DNA of 64,000 nucleotides from Chryseobacterium sp. G0186 (GCF_003815675.1 NZ_CP033918.1:620001-684000); one strand, 5' to 3'. Counted from the stretch's first letter, positions 34,294 to 43,747 are shown. Translations and numbers: made by a program. The notes: a model not told the origin generated them from the sequence alone.

Positions 34294-37200
34294 ATGAAAT
34301 CTTACAACAGGAAAATAACTTTATTTTCCACCCTTATATTATCCTGTATTTCGATACTGGGTCTTTCACAGATAAACACAGCCACCCCCTTTCACGATAC
34401 CAAGGGAAACATTGAGGTAACCAAGGCAGGTCAGCTTCAGTATACACTGGCCGTTGACGTTCCTCCCGGTGTTAAGGATATTAATCCAAATATCAGCCTT
34501 GTCTATGTGAGCGGGGCAGGAAACGGCCTTGCCGGATATAACTGGAACATTACAGGGATTGCAGCCATTTCAAGAGTTGGCAGGAGTCTTGAAAAGGACG
34601 GTGCCACAAGGGGCGTACAACTTGACTATACTGATTACTATAGCTTTGGCGGACAAAGACTGATTTTAAAATCAGGAGAATACGGCAAGGACGGAGCGGA
34701 ATATGTAACGGAGAAGTATTCCAATATAAGGATTAAATCCATTGGCTCGGTTACAGGACAACTGTGGAAAGGTCCGGAATACTGGGAGGTCACTTTTGAT
34801 GACGGTTCCCAGGCCTGGTATGGGGCAACTGCCTCCGGAGACAGTCCTGCAAGAACCCCCATAGACTATAACATTGTAAAGTCAAGGGATGCAAACGGCA
34901 ACTACATTACCTACAGCTATGTATTGAATGGCAATGTTTCGGTTATTTCGAGTATCCAGTGGGGAGGGAACGAGACCAAGAACACCCCGCATATCAATAA
35001 GATTGAGTTTGTCTTTGGGGTAAGGCCATTGGCTGAAACAGCCTATATAAAAGGGGTTGGTTTTTCCCAGTCAAGGCTTCTTAATTCCATTGTGGTCTCA
35101 ACAAACGGCAAGCAGTACAAAAAGTATAATCTCTCCTATAAAAAAGACGTGCAGGAAACGGCATACAGATATTTGGATAAGGTTACTGTTTTAAACAGTG
35201 AAAATGAGGCGGCAAATCCCGTTACTTTCACCTATGAAATGCCACTGGAGAATCCCAATAGTGATTGGAATATCTCTTCCTCACTAAGACCCAATAGTGA
35301 TCATGATGTCGTGGGTGATTTTGATGGAGATGGTAATCTTGACCTATTACGATATCATTCAGTAACATCGCCCAAGGTACCGCAAATAGGCTTATATTTA
35401 TATACTGACTTTTACACTAAAGATTATTATTATGATAATCCTGTATTCTTAGGAAACTCCATAGTAGGGCTAACAAATGTCATCCCTGTGAATCTAAAAA
35501 AGAATAATCTTATCCGTAACCGACAGGGATTTGTTACCTACAAAAAAGTGACAAACGCGGCTACCTCCAAATCCGATCTGGAGCTGTCATTTTATACTAT
35601 TACGGAAAATAATCAATTGACCCTGGATTATCAAAAGGTAATTCCCAATGCAGATTATGACCGTACCGGCGGAAGCGGCCAGATTACAACAAAGACAACC
35701 GTTATCGGGATAAAAAATGTTGACCTCAATGGGGATGGACTAAGTGAGATTATTTTACAGCTCAATGACAGGGGATGCTGGCCCATTACTATTGGAAACT
35801 CCGGTAGCCCACAAGAACGTGAATGTGATGACTTCAAAAGATACTATGTGATAGATCCTGATGAATCCATTCAGGGAAGCCAGTGGTATTACCCATTGGA
35901 ACTTTATTCTGATGCCGGAGAGGGGGATGTATTTGCCAATTGCAGAGCCGGGGATTTTAATGGAGATGGTCTCATTGACTTTTTAAAATTGAATCAGGAT
36001 AAGAAACCATTTCTCATTACCTTTAAGAAAAATCTTCAGGGTAAGTATGAGTCAAGTATATCATCCTTTAGTCCTACAAACGATGAAACCATAAAGGGTG
36101 TTTGGGAAGAGGCCCTGGTTGGGGACTATAATGGTGATGGGCTGAGTGATCTGATGATGCCGGGAGGAAGTACATCTCTTATTTGGTATCTATATACCTC
36201 GAAGGGGAACGGTTTTTTGGAAGAAACCAAAATTTTTGAACGAAACAGAAAAAACCGTACAGTTACCCAATACGCTAATGATACCATTGAGATACTCAAC
36301 CCCCGGACCTTTTTAGCCTATGATATTAATAATGACGGAAAGACAGAACTTATAGCTCTCGAATCAGGCAGGTCCTACCTTAAGGATAATAACCAGGACA
36401 GTAACCAGGGAACGAAATACCAAAGGCACATTACCTATTCAGCTAAGATTTTAGCGACTTTTGGAGGCTCCTATAATTCTCTGTCTGGTGAAAGTGGCAC
36501 CTATGGTATTCTTTATCTTAATGCCAATAATATTGATGCTGAATTGGCACCAGGTACTGCCGATAATATGGCCTTATCCGTTGATCAGAGGTCCGGAACT
36601 ATAACAAACAGGCTCATATTTGTTTCTGCATTTCAAACCAACTATAATGTCAACATGGAACAATTTGTGGCATCACGTCGATATTATGAAATTTCAAGGG
36701 GGAGCCGTATTAAAAGTATTTCACAAGGGGGCATTACCACGGATATTATTTATAAGCAATTGGATAAAAGTAAAAATCCCGGCCTGTATGACGGTGTCAA
36801 GACAGAAACCTATCCCTATGTTGAAATCAATCAGTCAACGGGGATGTATGTAGTTGCCGGAATTACACAGACCACCACTTCAGATAAAAGGCTGAAACAG
36901 GATTTCAGATACAGGGGACTTACCTCCAATATTCTGGGAAGAGGGATGATTGGTTTTAGAAAAACGGCCCGCAGCTCATGGTATGCAGATGGCTTTGAAA
37001 ACACAAAGGTATGGTCAGCAGTAGAGATTGACCCAACAAATGACGGGGTTCCGGTTAAGGAGTGGTCAATCAGAACCAATGATGAGACCAAGATCTTTCC
37101 GGTGGATGTTTCTGAAAACAATACCCAGTTATTAAGCTTTAAGTCTACCACGTATCAGATTGATAAACTTATTAACGGCCAGGTCGTAGCAACGGTTCCT

Positions 37201-37626
37201 GATGCCGACAAGGCAAGGGTGGTAACAGCCATTGTTCCTAAAACCAGTAAGGGAAGGGATTTCCTGACAGGAGCCACGGCTGAGAGTACCATCACCTATG
37301 GTGAATATTATCTTCCAACAAAGAATATTGCAAGCATTAATGCAGGATATGCGGTGACAACCTCTACCTATGAGTATAACAACAACCCGGCAGGAACAGG
37401 GGCCAATTACTATATAGGCCGTCCCAAGTCAAAAACTGAAGTTGTGCAGGCCTACAATGATACCCAATCCGGTAAGGATGAATTTACCTATGAAAATAAC
37501 CTTTTAAAAACCATAAAGAAATGGAATGGAGATAACACAGGGTATATACTGGACACCTACAACTATGACGGTTTTGGAAATATCATCCAGAAAGTCATCA
37601 GTAACAGTGTAGATTCCGGGATTTAG
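34294..37626 (+). CDS. SpvB/Rhs-type polymorphic toxin, N-terminal part; ends at in-frame TAG
   Basis: This 1110-residue segment has a signal peptide (SILGLSQ) and an SpvB-like domain (about 35-330, with ATPFHDTKGNIEVTKAGQLQ and YVSGAGNGLAGYNWNITG). FG-GAP/VCBS-like calcium repeats follow (VGDFDGDGNLDLL, GDFNGDGLIDFL, GDYNGDGLSDLM, YDINNDGKTELIAL), then the start of Rhs/TcdB-type middle sequence. A TAG at 37624-37626 ends it, but the same frame goes on (TSKTEYDATGRFVVKQTD) for more than a thousand codons, so the intact protein would be about 2185 residues (34294-40851). Such proteins form a cocoon around a C-terminal toxin. Confidence 0.85.
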   Translation: MKSYNRKITLFSTLILSCISILGLSQINTATPFHDTKGNIEVTKAGQLQYTLAVDVPPGVKDINPNISLVYVSGAGNGLAGYNWNITGIAAISRVGRSLEKDGATRGVQLDYTDYYSFGGQRLILKSGEYGKDGAEYVTEKYSNIRIKSIGSVTGQLWKGPEYWEVTFDDGSQAWYGATASGDSPARTPIDYNIVKSRDANGNYITYSYVLNGNVSVISSIQWGGNETKNTPHINKIEFVFGVRPLAETAYIKGVGFSQSRLLNSIVVSTNGKQYKKYNLSYKKDVQETAYRYLDKVTVLNSENEAANPVTFTYEMPLENPNSDWNISSSLRPNSDHDVVGDFDGDGNLDLLRYHSVTSPKVPQIGLYLYTDFYTKDYYYDNPVFLGNSIVGLTNVIPVNLKKNNLIRNRQGFVTYKKVTNAATSKSDLELSFYTITENNQLTLDYQKVIPNADYDRTGGSGQITTKTTVIGIKNVDLNGDGLSEIILQLNDRGCWPITIGNSGSPQERECDDFKRYYVIDPDESIQGSQWYYPLELYSDAGEGDVFANCRAGDFNGDGLIDFLKLNQDKKPFLITFKKNLQGKYESSISSFSPTNDETIKGVWEEALVGDYNGDGLSDLMMPGGSTSLIWYLYTSKGNGFLEETKIFERNRKNRTVTQYANDTIEILNPRTFLAYDINNDGKTELIALESGRSYLKDNNQDSNQGTKYQRHITYSAKILATFGGSYNSLSGESGTYGILYLNANNIDAELAPGTADNMALSVDQRSGTITNRLIFVSAFQTNYNVNMEQFVASRRYYEISRGSRIKSISQGGITTDIIYKQLDKSKNPGLYDGVKTETYPYVEINQSTGMYVVAGITQTTTSDKRLKQDFRYRGLTSNILGRGMIGFRKTARSSWYADGFENTKVWSAVEIDPTNDGVPVKEWSIRTNDETKIFPVDVSENNTQLLSFKSTTYQIDKLINGQVVATVPDADKARVVTAIVPKTSKGRDFLTGATAESTITYGEYYLPTKNIASINAGYAVTTSTYEYNNNPAGTGANYYIGRPKSKTEVVQAYNDTQSGKDEFTYENNLLKTIKKWNGDNTGYILDTYNYDGFGNIIQKVISNSVDSGI

Positions 37627-37665
37627 ACCTCCAAAACCGAATATGATGCCACAGGTAGATTTGTT

Positions 37666-40600
37666 GTGAAGCAAACCGACAATCTGGGACTGGAAACCTC
37701 CATCACCTATAATGACTGGGGCCAAATACTATCCCAGACAGACCCATTAGGCAATACCATAAACAATTTTTATGATCATTGGGGTAAGTTGGGAATAACC
37801 ACAACCAACTTCAGGGGATTGACTTCCTACACCTATGAAAAAGACAGTAATTTCAATACAATTCTTACTAAAATTGATGCTGATGATAATGTAACAAGTA
37901 CTTACACCAACAAGTTGGGGCAGGTATACAAGGTTTCTACCAAGGCCCTTGGACAGGGACAGTATGTATCCCGGCAAACACAATATGATGTACTGGGTAG
38001 GAAAACCAGGGAATCTGAACCCTATTTTGAGGGACAAAGTCCTGATAAGTGGAATGCCATTTCCTATGATGATTCCGTATTGCCTGCCAGGATTACTGCC
38101 ACTGCATTTAACGGCAAGCAAACAGAGACCTCTGTTTCCGGATTGACAACCAGTGTAAAGGAACTTAACGGATATGGCAGAATCACTTCAAGGACCAGTG
38201 ATGCCCTTGGAAATATAGTTTCAACTACAGATTCGGGGGGAACAGTACAATTTTCCTATAACGCATCGGGTAAACAAATCCAGGCCAAGTATGCTGAAAA
38301 CGTAGTGACCACCAGGTATGATTCCTGGGGAAGAAAATCGGAATTTAATGATCCCTCAAATGGCGTGTATAAATATGAATATAACGGGTTGGGGCAGGCC
38401 AAGAGGACGGTAAGTCCAAAGGGAAGAAAGGAATATATCTATAATGCTCCGGGACAGCTGATTTCCCAAAAGGAGTTTTCAACAATAGATAATGGGCAGA
38501 CTACCAATAAAACCATTTTCTTTACCTACAACGATAAGGGGGCACTTATCAAAAAATCAGGGACCATAAAAGGACAGGCATTGAGTACGGTCTTCACCTA
38601 TGATCCCAAGGGAAGAATGATCTCCTCCACAGAGAACAGCAATGGAAAGACCTATACAGAAAAGGAGATTACCTTTGATAATATCGGAAGAATAATATCC
38701 TATGACAAGGAACTGAAATCCGCTGGTCTCACAACCAAGGTTACCATTGAAAACCTATACAATACGTGGAATGGGCAACTGTATCAGATTAAGGATAAAA
38801 CCTCCGGTAAGATTTTATGGGAGCTAAAGGAAACCAATGCCAAGGGGCAGGTAGTAAATGAAAAACTGGGAACAGCGGACGTGAGCAACACCTATGATGG
38901 CAATGGCTTTCTTACAGGCATCAATCATTCCTCACAGGTAAAGCCGGGGATTCTACAGATTTTCTACTCTTTTGATGCCATAAGGAATGAACTGAAAACC
39001 AGAACCACAGGAGGAGACTTTAATATTACGGAATCCTTTGACTATGATGATAACAATCGTCTCATTAACTGGACCAATCCGATAACGGGAGTTAAGCCAA
39101 CCTCCAACAGGAATGTGTATGATGCAAAGGGCAGAATTACGCAAAATGATCAGGTAGGAACCATAAAATTTCAGGACCCTGCCAGAATTTACCGTCCCAG
39201 CGGAATGTCCCTTAATGTGAATGGAGTGCAGAACTATAAAAATGACCTGATCCAAAGCATTACCTATAATGAAAACAATGACCCGGTGCAGATTGGTGGC
39301 GAGAAAGCCCGTGTCAATTTTGAGTATGGACTGGGCAGCATGCGCCAGCGGGTTGATCTTGCCAGATTGAAGGATAATGGAGGAGCTGTCGAATTTAAAG
39401 CTTCAGAAAGCGCTCCTGTATGGCAAAATGTTCTGAGCAAGTTTTACAATGAAGACGGAAGCTTTGAAGTCGTAATGGATCAATCCACCGGAAAGGAAAA
39501 GCATATTTTATATATTGAGGGTGGTCCGTATGACAGTAATATCATATATTTGAAGGACTATGGACAGACGGGAGGTTCTTATAGATTTCTTCACAAGGAC
39601 TATCTGGGAAGCATTCTTGCCATCAGCGATGAAGCAGGAAACAAGGTAGAGCAAAGGCACTATGATGCATGGGGGAGCTTAGCAGCTTTGGCATTTGGAA
39701 ATAATGGTCCCATTATGACGGATAAAAACCTTATTGCTGCAACTTCACTGCTTATTGACCGTGGATATACAGGTCATGAACATTTCATGGACGTAGGCAT
39801 TATCCACATGAATGGGAGACTGTATGATCCACTGTTAAGAAGATTCCTCAATGCGGATGAAAATATACAGGACCCTGCCAATACCCAGAACTATAATAAG
39901 TATGGGTATGTGATGAACAACCCGATGATGTACAATGATCCGGATGGGGAATTTTGGATGTGGCTGGCAGGAGCCGTAATAGGTGGATACCTTAATGGTG
40001 TGGCTGCCAATAACGGAAACTGGAATCCAGTAAAATGGAATTGGGAGAAAAGTTGGAGTGCCGTATTAGGGGGCGCTATAGGCGGAGCAGCCATTTCAGG
40101 AGCATTGGGGAATATATCAAGCAACCCGGGAGCCATTAAAAGCTTTTTGCCAGGAATTGTCTCTGGAGGATTAAACTCTGCATTTTCCGGGGGTAATTTC
40201 TTAGGAGGAGCCATTGGCGGGATATCTTATACAAGTAGTGTATTTGGGAATAAGATGACTTCTACAAATATGAATGACAAACAAAATACTAGATTAAACC
40301 AATTATTTAGTTCAGAATCAACTACAGTAGTAGGTAAAAATATATTGGCTGGATTTTTGGTGAAAAATGGAATAATGCCTTATGATCCTGCTACTGTTAC
40401 AAGCTTGAATAAAATAATATCATTGTTTTCTTCACCTGAGCAATGGGTTAAAGTTGGAGATGCAAACACTATTGCTGATTTTTCTACAGGATATTTAAAT
40501 TTTTCTATAAATTCTACAACACAGTATTTAGAACTATTTATAAATGGTAATTTAGAAAGTACAGCTTGGGGAGTAACTAATCCTATAAATGGTAAAATAA

Positions 40601-40851
40601 TATTAGCACCACGTTTCCTAAATGGCATAGAAGATAATTTTTGGGCAGCCTCGGTCGTTATACATGAACAGGATCATTTTTCTAATTTTAAAGCAGGTCT
40701 TTATCAAGGTAATAGTTTTATTAACCAAGAATTAAATGAGTTGTCTGCCTACAGAGCGGCTGCAAAGTGGACAGGATCTATGGAGAAGCAAGGATTTGTT
40801 CATTTAAAAAATGTTATTGAATACTTTTTAAAACTATATAATAACCATTAA
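37666..40851 (+). CDS. Rhs protein, C-terminal part with HExxH toxin tip (same frame as 34294-37626)
   Basis: This segment consists of many YD/Rhs repeats (RYDSWGRKSEFND, EYNGLGQAKRT), the Rhs-associated core (KDYLGSILAISDEAGNKVEQ ... GRLYDPLLRRFLNADENIQD ... YNKYGYVMNNPMMYNDPDGE) and a glycine-rich hydrophobic linker (40081-40265). The variable tip of about 200 residues holds IHEQDHFSN (HExxH, codons 40663-40677) and a later acidic NELSAYRAAAKW, which together resemble a zinc metallopeptidase. GTG at 37666 is only the first possible start after the TAG; the real frame begins upstream at 34294. The next gene is a lipoprotein, a plausible immunity protein. Confidence 0.85.
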   Translation: MKQTDNLGLETSITYNDWGQILSQTDPLGNTINNFYDHWGKLGITTTNFRGLTSYTYEKDSNFNTILTKIDADDNVTSTYTNKLGQVYKVSTKALGQGQYVSRQTQYDVLGRKTRESEPYFEGQSPDKWNAISYDDSVLPARITATAFNGKQTETSVSGLTTSVKELNGYGRITSRTSDALGNIVSTTDSGGTVQFSYNASGKQIQAKYAENVVTTRYDSWGRKSEFNDPSNGVYKYEYNGLGQAKRTVSPKGRKEYIYNAPGQLISQKEFSTIDNGQTTNKTIFFTYNDKGALIKKSGTIKGQALSTVFTYDPKGRMISSTENSNGKTYTEKEITFDNIGRIISYDKELKSAGLTTKVTIENLYNTWNGQLYQIKDKTSGKILWELKETNAKGQVVNEKLGTADVSNTYDGNGFLTGINHSSQVKPGILQIFYSFDAIRNELKTRTTGGDFNITESFDYDDNNRLINWTNPITGVKPTSNRNVYDAKGRITQNDQVGTIKFQDPARIYRPSGMSLNVNGVQNYKNDLIQSITYNENNDPVQIGGEKARVNFEYGLGSMRQRVDLARLKDNGGAVEFKASESAPVWQNVLSKFYNEDGSFEVVMDQSTGKEKHILYIEGGPYDSNIIYLKDYGQTGGSYRFLHKDYLGSILAISDEAGNKVEQRHYDAWGSLAALAFGNNGPIMTDKNLIAATSLLIDRGYTGHEHFMDVGIIHMNGRLYDPLLRRFLNADENIQDPANTQNYNKYGYVMNNPMMYNDPDGEFWMWLAGAVIGGYLNGVAANNGNWNPVKWNWEKSWSAVLGGAIGGAAISGALGNISSNPGAIKSFLPGIVSGGLNSAFSGGNFLGGAIGGISYTSSVFGNKMTSTNMNDKQNTRLNQLFSSESTTVVGKNILAGFLVKNGIMPYDPATVTSLNKIISLFSSPEQWVKVGDANTIADFSTGYLNFSINSTTQYLELFINGNLESTAWGVTNPINGKIILAPRFLNGIEDNFWAASVVIHEQDHFSNFKAGLYQGNSFINQELNELSAYRAAAKWTGSMEKQGFVHLKNVIEYFLKLYNNH
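40081..40265 (+). repeat. Rhs linker direct repeat, copy 1
   Basis: A 185-bp stretch encodes GGAAISGALGNISSN-x-GAIKSFLPGIVSGG and continues to the toxin tip boundary. It is about 90% identical by eye to 41607-41791, with no length change. Confidence 0.85.
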
Positions 40852-40860
40852 ATTTAAATT

Positions 40861-41388
40861 ATGAAAAAATTTGTTTTATTACCTTTTTGTCTTTTATTTA
40901 TTTTTTGCTCGAATCAAATTAAATTGAATAAGGGAAAAGATATTGATATTATATTTCCATTCAAACATATTGATACCCAATCAACAGAGGTTATAGAGGA
41001 AATTATAAAAAATAACACTAATAATACCTATATTATCGATCCTTTTGGTTTTTATGGTAAATCTTTTGTGTTAGAAAATGGACAAATATTAGATCCCTCT
41101 TTATATTTTAAAAGTGGATATTATTCTAGAAACGATAGATCATGTCATGAAGATTTGATTATTTTAAAACCATTTCAAACAATACATCATTCAATAATTT
41201 TTGATAAAAATAATCGAGCGGTTTATAAATATACTCAATCTAATAAATATGAGCAGATTATTAAATCTTTTCATAACAGATATAATGCAACAATTTTAGG
41301 TTGTGAATCTTATGTCAAAGAGTTGGAATCTAAAGGTTATAAGATTCTGGAAGATAGTATAGTGACCAAAATACCTTTACAACCCTAA
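40861..41388 (+). CDS. Putative lipoprotein, immunity candidate for the Rhs tip
   Basis: This 175-residue protein has a short signal and lipobox-like LFIFCSNQ. No recognised family was found. It starts 9 bp after the Rhs stop, at the place where polymorphic toxin systems keep the cognate immunity gene. Its low GC and AT-rich codons differ from the Rhs core but match the toxin tip, as expected for a tip-immunity cassette moving as a unit. A periplasm-facing lipoprotein would fit a toxin that acts in the envelope. Confidence 0.6.
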   Translation: MKKFVLLPFCLLFIFCSNQIKLNKGKDIDIIFPFKHIDTQSTEVIEEIIKNNTNNTYIIDPFGFYGKSFVLENGQILDPSLYFKSGYYSRNDRSCHEDLIILKPFQTIHHSIIFDKNNRAVYKYTQSNKYEQIIKSFHNRYNATILGCESYVKELESKGYKILEDSIVTKIPLQP

Positions 41389-41576
41389 GAATTTTTATAA
41401 TAGTACTGTAAGTACATATTAAGGTGAACTCTAATTATGTTTTACATTTATTCTTTAAAGATGTGATTAAAAATATAAGGTTGTTAAAGGAAACTATAAA
41501 GTAATTTTAAAATAGAGGGGATGTCCCAAAGACCAATCTCTTTATTTATTATGAATAGCCATTTAAATAAACAAAA

Positions 41577-42419
41577 ATGGGACTGCAGAAATCATGGAGT
41601 GTCATAGGCGGAGCTGCTATTTCAGGAGCATTGGGGAATATATCCAGTAATGCAGGAGCCATTAAAAGCTTTTTGCCGGGAATTGTCTCTGGAGGATTAA
41701 ACTCTGCATTTAGCGGTGGAAATTTCTTAGGGGGTGCCATTGGCGGGATATCTTATACGAGTAGTGTATTTGGGAATAGAATGACATCGACAGATATAAA
41801 TTTCGCAGGATATAGATATAGTATAAGTGAAATGCTTGTGAGTGATGAGAATACTTTAAATGGTGCAACTGAAGCTGAGTTCAGTCGTGACACAGTATTA
41901 AGAGTAGCAAATGCTCACTATAAAAATCAATTTATCCGGGGTAGTTGGCACTTTGTAGATGAAACAAGCGACTTAAGCCCTTATATACGAAACCAAGGTT
42001 ATTCGTTTGGTGGTAGTAATGGACTTTTAGTCAATGGTGAAAAGAATGCTTGGGGATTAACAGAAATACTTACTCATAATGACATTATCGTCTGGCAAAG
42101 AATATATTTGCCAAAAGGAGCATTTATAAGCTTAGAGCAATTGGATTTAACAATGGGACACGAAATCTTCCATACTATATTAAATAATGCCAGAATTTCT
42201 GATGTAGAAAAGATTACAGCTACTAACCAACGTGTTAGATTGCATGAATATTATACTTCCAGATGGGAAGAAAAGTATATTATGTTTAGGGGATGGAGGA
42301 AACTTAATTTAGATATGGAGGCATTTAATTCAGCAATCGAAACATATAATGATCTGGAACCATTGATGAAGAAGATAAAACCAATATTTAATAATTACTT
42401 AAAAAGTACTTTAAAATGA
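41577..42419 (+). CDS. Orphan Rhs toxin tip with conserved linker and HExxH motif
   Basis: This 280-residue frame starts directly in the Rhs linker (KSWSVIGGAAISGALGNISS). It then diverges completely from tip 1 after FGNRMTST into a new tip with TMGHEIFHTILNNARIS (HExxH, codons 42159-42173) and LHEYYTSRWEEKY. It lacks signal peptide, SpvB and Rhs core, so by itself it cannot be delivered. It looks like a silent replacement cassette. The ATG at 41577 has no good ribosome-binding site. It overlaps the following lipoprotein gene by four bases, as a toxin-immunity pair would. Confidence 0.75.
   Translation: MGLQKSWSVIGGAAISGALGNISSNAGAIKSFLPGIVSGGLNSAFSGGNFLGGAIGGISYTSSVFGNRMTSTDINFAGYRYSISEMLVSDENTLNGATEAEFSRDTVLRVANAHYKNQFIRGSWHFVDETSDLSPYIRNQGYSFGGSNGLLVNGEKNAWGLTEILTHNDIIVWQRIYLPKGAFISLEQLDLTMGHEIFHTILNNARISDVEKITATNQRVRLHEYYTSRWEEKYIMFRGWRKLNLDMEAFNSAIETYNDLEPLMKKIKPIFNNYLKSTLK
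41607..41791 (+). repeat. Rhs linker direct repeat, copy 2
   Basis: This is the same 185-bp linker as at 40081-40265. Recombination between the two would remove tip 1 with its lipoprotein and fuse tip 2 to the Rhs core in frame. Confidence 0.85.
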
Positions 42420-43054
42420 AAAACCTCACATTAATTTTATTAATAATATTCTGTTTATTTTTTTGTAAACAGAAACCAAAAAATGATAGTGCTTTTAGCT
42501 TAAAGTATACTAGAAATAATAATGAGTTAACGGTTAACTTTGAAAATAGAACTTCTCAAAATATTATTTTTCCTGTACCCAATACACTTGAATTTGGAGA
42601 TAAGAACTTCAAAGATTTTTCTACTCAGGGTGGAAAAGAGAGAGATTTTCCTATAAATGTATATGCAATAATAGAGGACAATCAATCTTCAAAATTTTAT
42701 CAAAAAAAATTAGATAGTATTCGCAATGCTTATCTAACTGAAATTGGGAACGCTGATTTTATAGGAGACGAAAGGCTTGGTGATGGTAATTCTGTTTTTT
42801 ATTTAAAAAGCAATGGAAAATTGAGCATAAAATATAAGTTAATTATCAAACAATCTTCTCCAATAGAAAAATATTCTTCAAAATTTAAACAAAATTATTA
42901 TCCCTATGATAAAGTATTAAAAGGAAATTATCCAGAAGGAGAATATTTAAGAAGATTTTCAAAGTTAGATTTTGGTAAAGCAAAGTTTATAGCACAACCT
43001 GTGATAGCAGATAGTTTGTTTTTAAATATCTCACAAAATGATGCCAATAAATAA
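42416..43054 (+). CDS. Putative lipoprotein, immunity candidate for the orphan tip
   Basis: This 212-residue protein has an N-terminal hydrophobic signal with a lipobox-like Cys (LFFCKQKPKND). No recognised family was found. The ATG overlaps the stop of the orphan toxin tip (ATGA), which is the standard arrangement of toxin-immunity pairs. It is unlike the lipoprotein at 40861 in sequence, matching the fact that the two tips differ. Confidence 0.6.
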   Translation: MKNLTLILLIIFCLFFCKQKPKNDSAFSLKYTRNNNELTVNFENRTSQNIIFPVPNTLEFGDKNFKDFSTQGGKERDFPINVYAIIEDNQSSKFYQKKLDSIRNAYLTEIGNADFIGDERLGDGNSVFYLKSNGKLSIKYKLIIKQSSPIEKYSSKFKQNYYPYDKVLKGNYPEGEYLRRFSKLDFGKAKFIAQPVIADSLFLNISQNDANK

Positions 43055-43110
43055 TGTTTATCTACAATTATAAAAATATTTCTATTTTAGCTCCAATGCA
43101 GTCCTAAATT

Positions 43111-43155
43111 CCTGGGAATGTTATCGGTGGATTATCTTATACAAGTATATTTTAG
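43111..43155 (+). pseudogene. Remnant of a third Rhs linker
   Basis: The frame reads PGNVIGGLSYTSIF-stop and matches the linker GGAIGGISYTSSVF at protein and DNA level (shared ATCTTATAC-AGTA). The tip that should follow is gone, leaving its lipoprotein gene at 43190. It suggests a third cassette that has decayed by deletion. Confidence 0.6.
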
Positions 43156-43189
43156 CCTTATGATGAGAATTTATTTAAAACAAATCTGC

Positions 43190-43714
43190 ATGGTTGGAAA
43201 TTTTAAACATTTAGCGCTTTTTATAATTTATTTGGTCTGTTTTTCTTGTCAAAATAAAGAACGAGTAAAGTTAGGTAATGAATTGGTCTCGGAAAATTTA
43301 AATGTATTATTAGATGATCTAGATTATTTTAATACGTCTGGGAATACTTTAACTGTAAAGATAGATCAGTATACAGGTGAATATACATCAGATAAAGAAG
43401 TTGTTCTGAAGAAATTTCAAGACAAGTTTGATTTAAAAGATGAAAGTTTTTTTGACGAAACGATAAAAATTGAAAAAATCCCAAAACAAATTGGAAATTC
43501 CCCCCTTTTTCTAAATACTGATCATACTTTTCAAAAAAGAAATAATGTGATAACAGTTTCTTTTGTTAATCTTATTATTAGTAAAAACAATCAATATGCT
43601 TCTGTGGAAGTCATTAAATCTTTAGGAAGTGGAGCAAAATTTGAAATCTATTTTTTTAAACAGGTAAATAATAAATGGAAGTTTGAAAGTAAAGAAGTAA
43701 TAGGGATAGGGTAA
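43190..43714 (+). CDS. Putative lipoprotein, orphan immunity candidate
   Basis: This 174-residue protein starts at ATG 43190 (MVGNFKHLALFIIYLVCFSC), giving a signal peptide with a lipobox at VCFSCQN. An in-frame ATG at 43118 would add 24 residues that are only an out-of-frame reading of the linker remnant. The body has no recognised family. It follows the scrap of a third Rhs linker and is probably an immunity gene kept after its toxin was lost. A terminator follows. Confidence 0.55.
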   Translation: MVGNFKHLALFIIYLVCFSCQNKERVKLGNELVSENLNVLLDDLDYFNTSGNTLTVKIDQYTGEYTSDKEVVLKKFQDKFDLKDESFFDETIKIEKIPKQIGNSPLFLNTDHTFQKRNNVITVSFVNLIISKNNQYASVEVIKSLGSGAKFEIYFFKQVNNKWKFESKEVIGIG

Positions 43715-43747
43715 TAGGACTATTCATTAAAATTTAATTATAAAGCA

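Noticed and set aside
7225..37626. Stop codon reassignment as the explanation of the five in-frame stops
   Set aside because: Many intact genes here end naturally at TAA, TAG (for example 3540-3542) and TGA (for example 52871-52873) with correct family lengths and tight operon overlaps, so all three codons act as stops.
43118..43189. Longer start (ATG 43118) for the lipoprotein gene
   Set aside because: The extra 24 residues are an out-of-frame reading of the Rhs linker remnant and would hide the signal peptide; ATG 43190 gives a proper lipoprotein signal.
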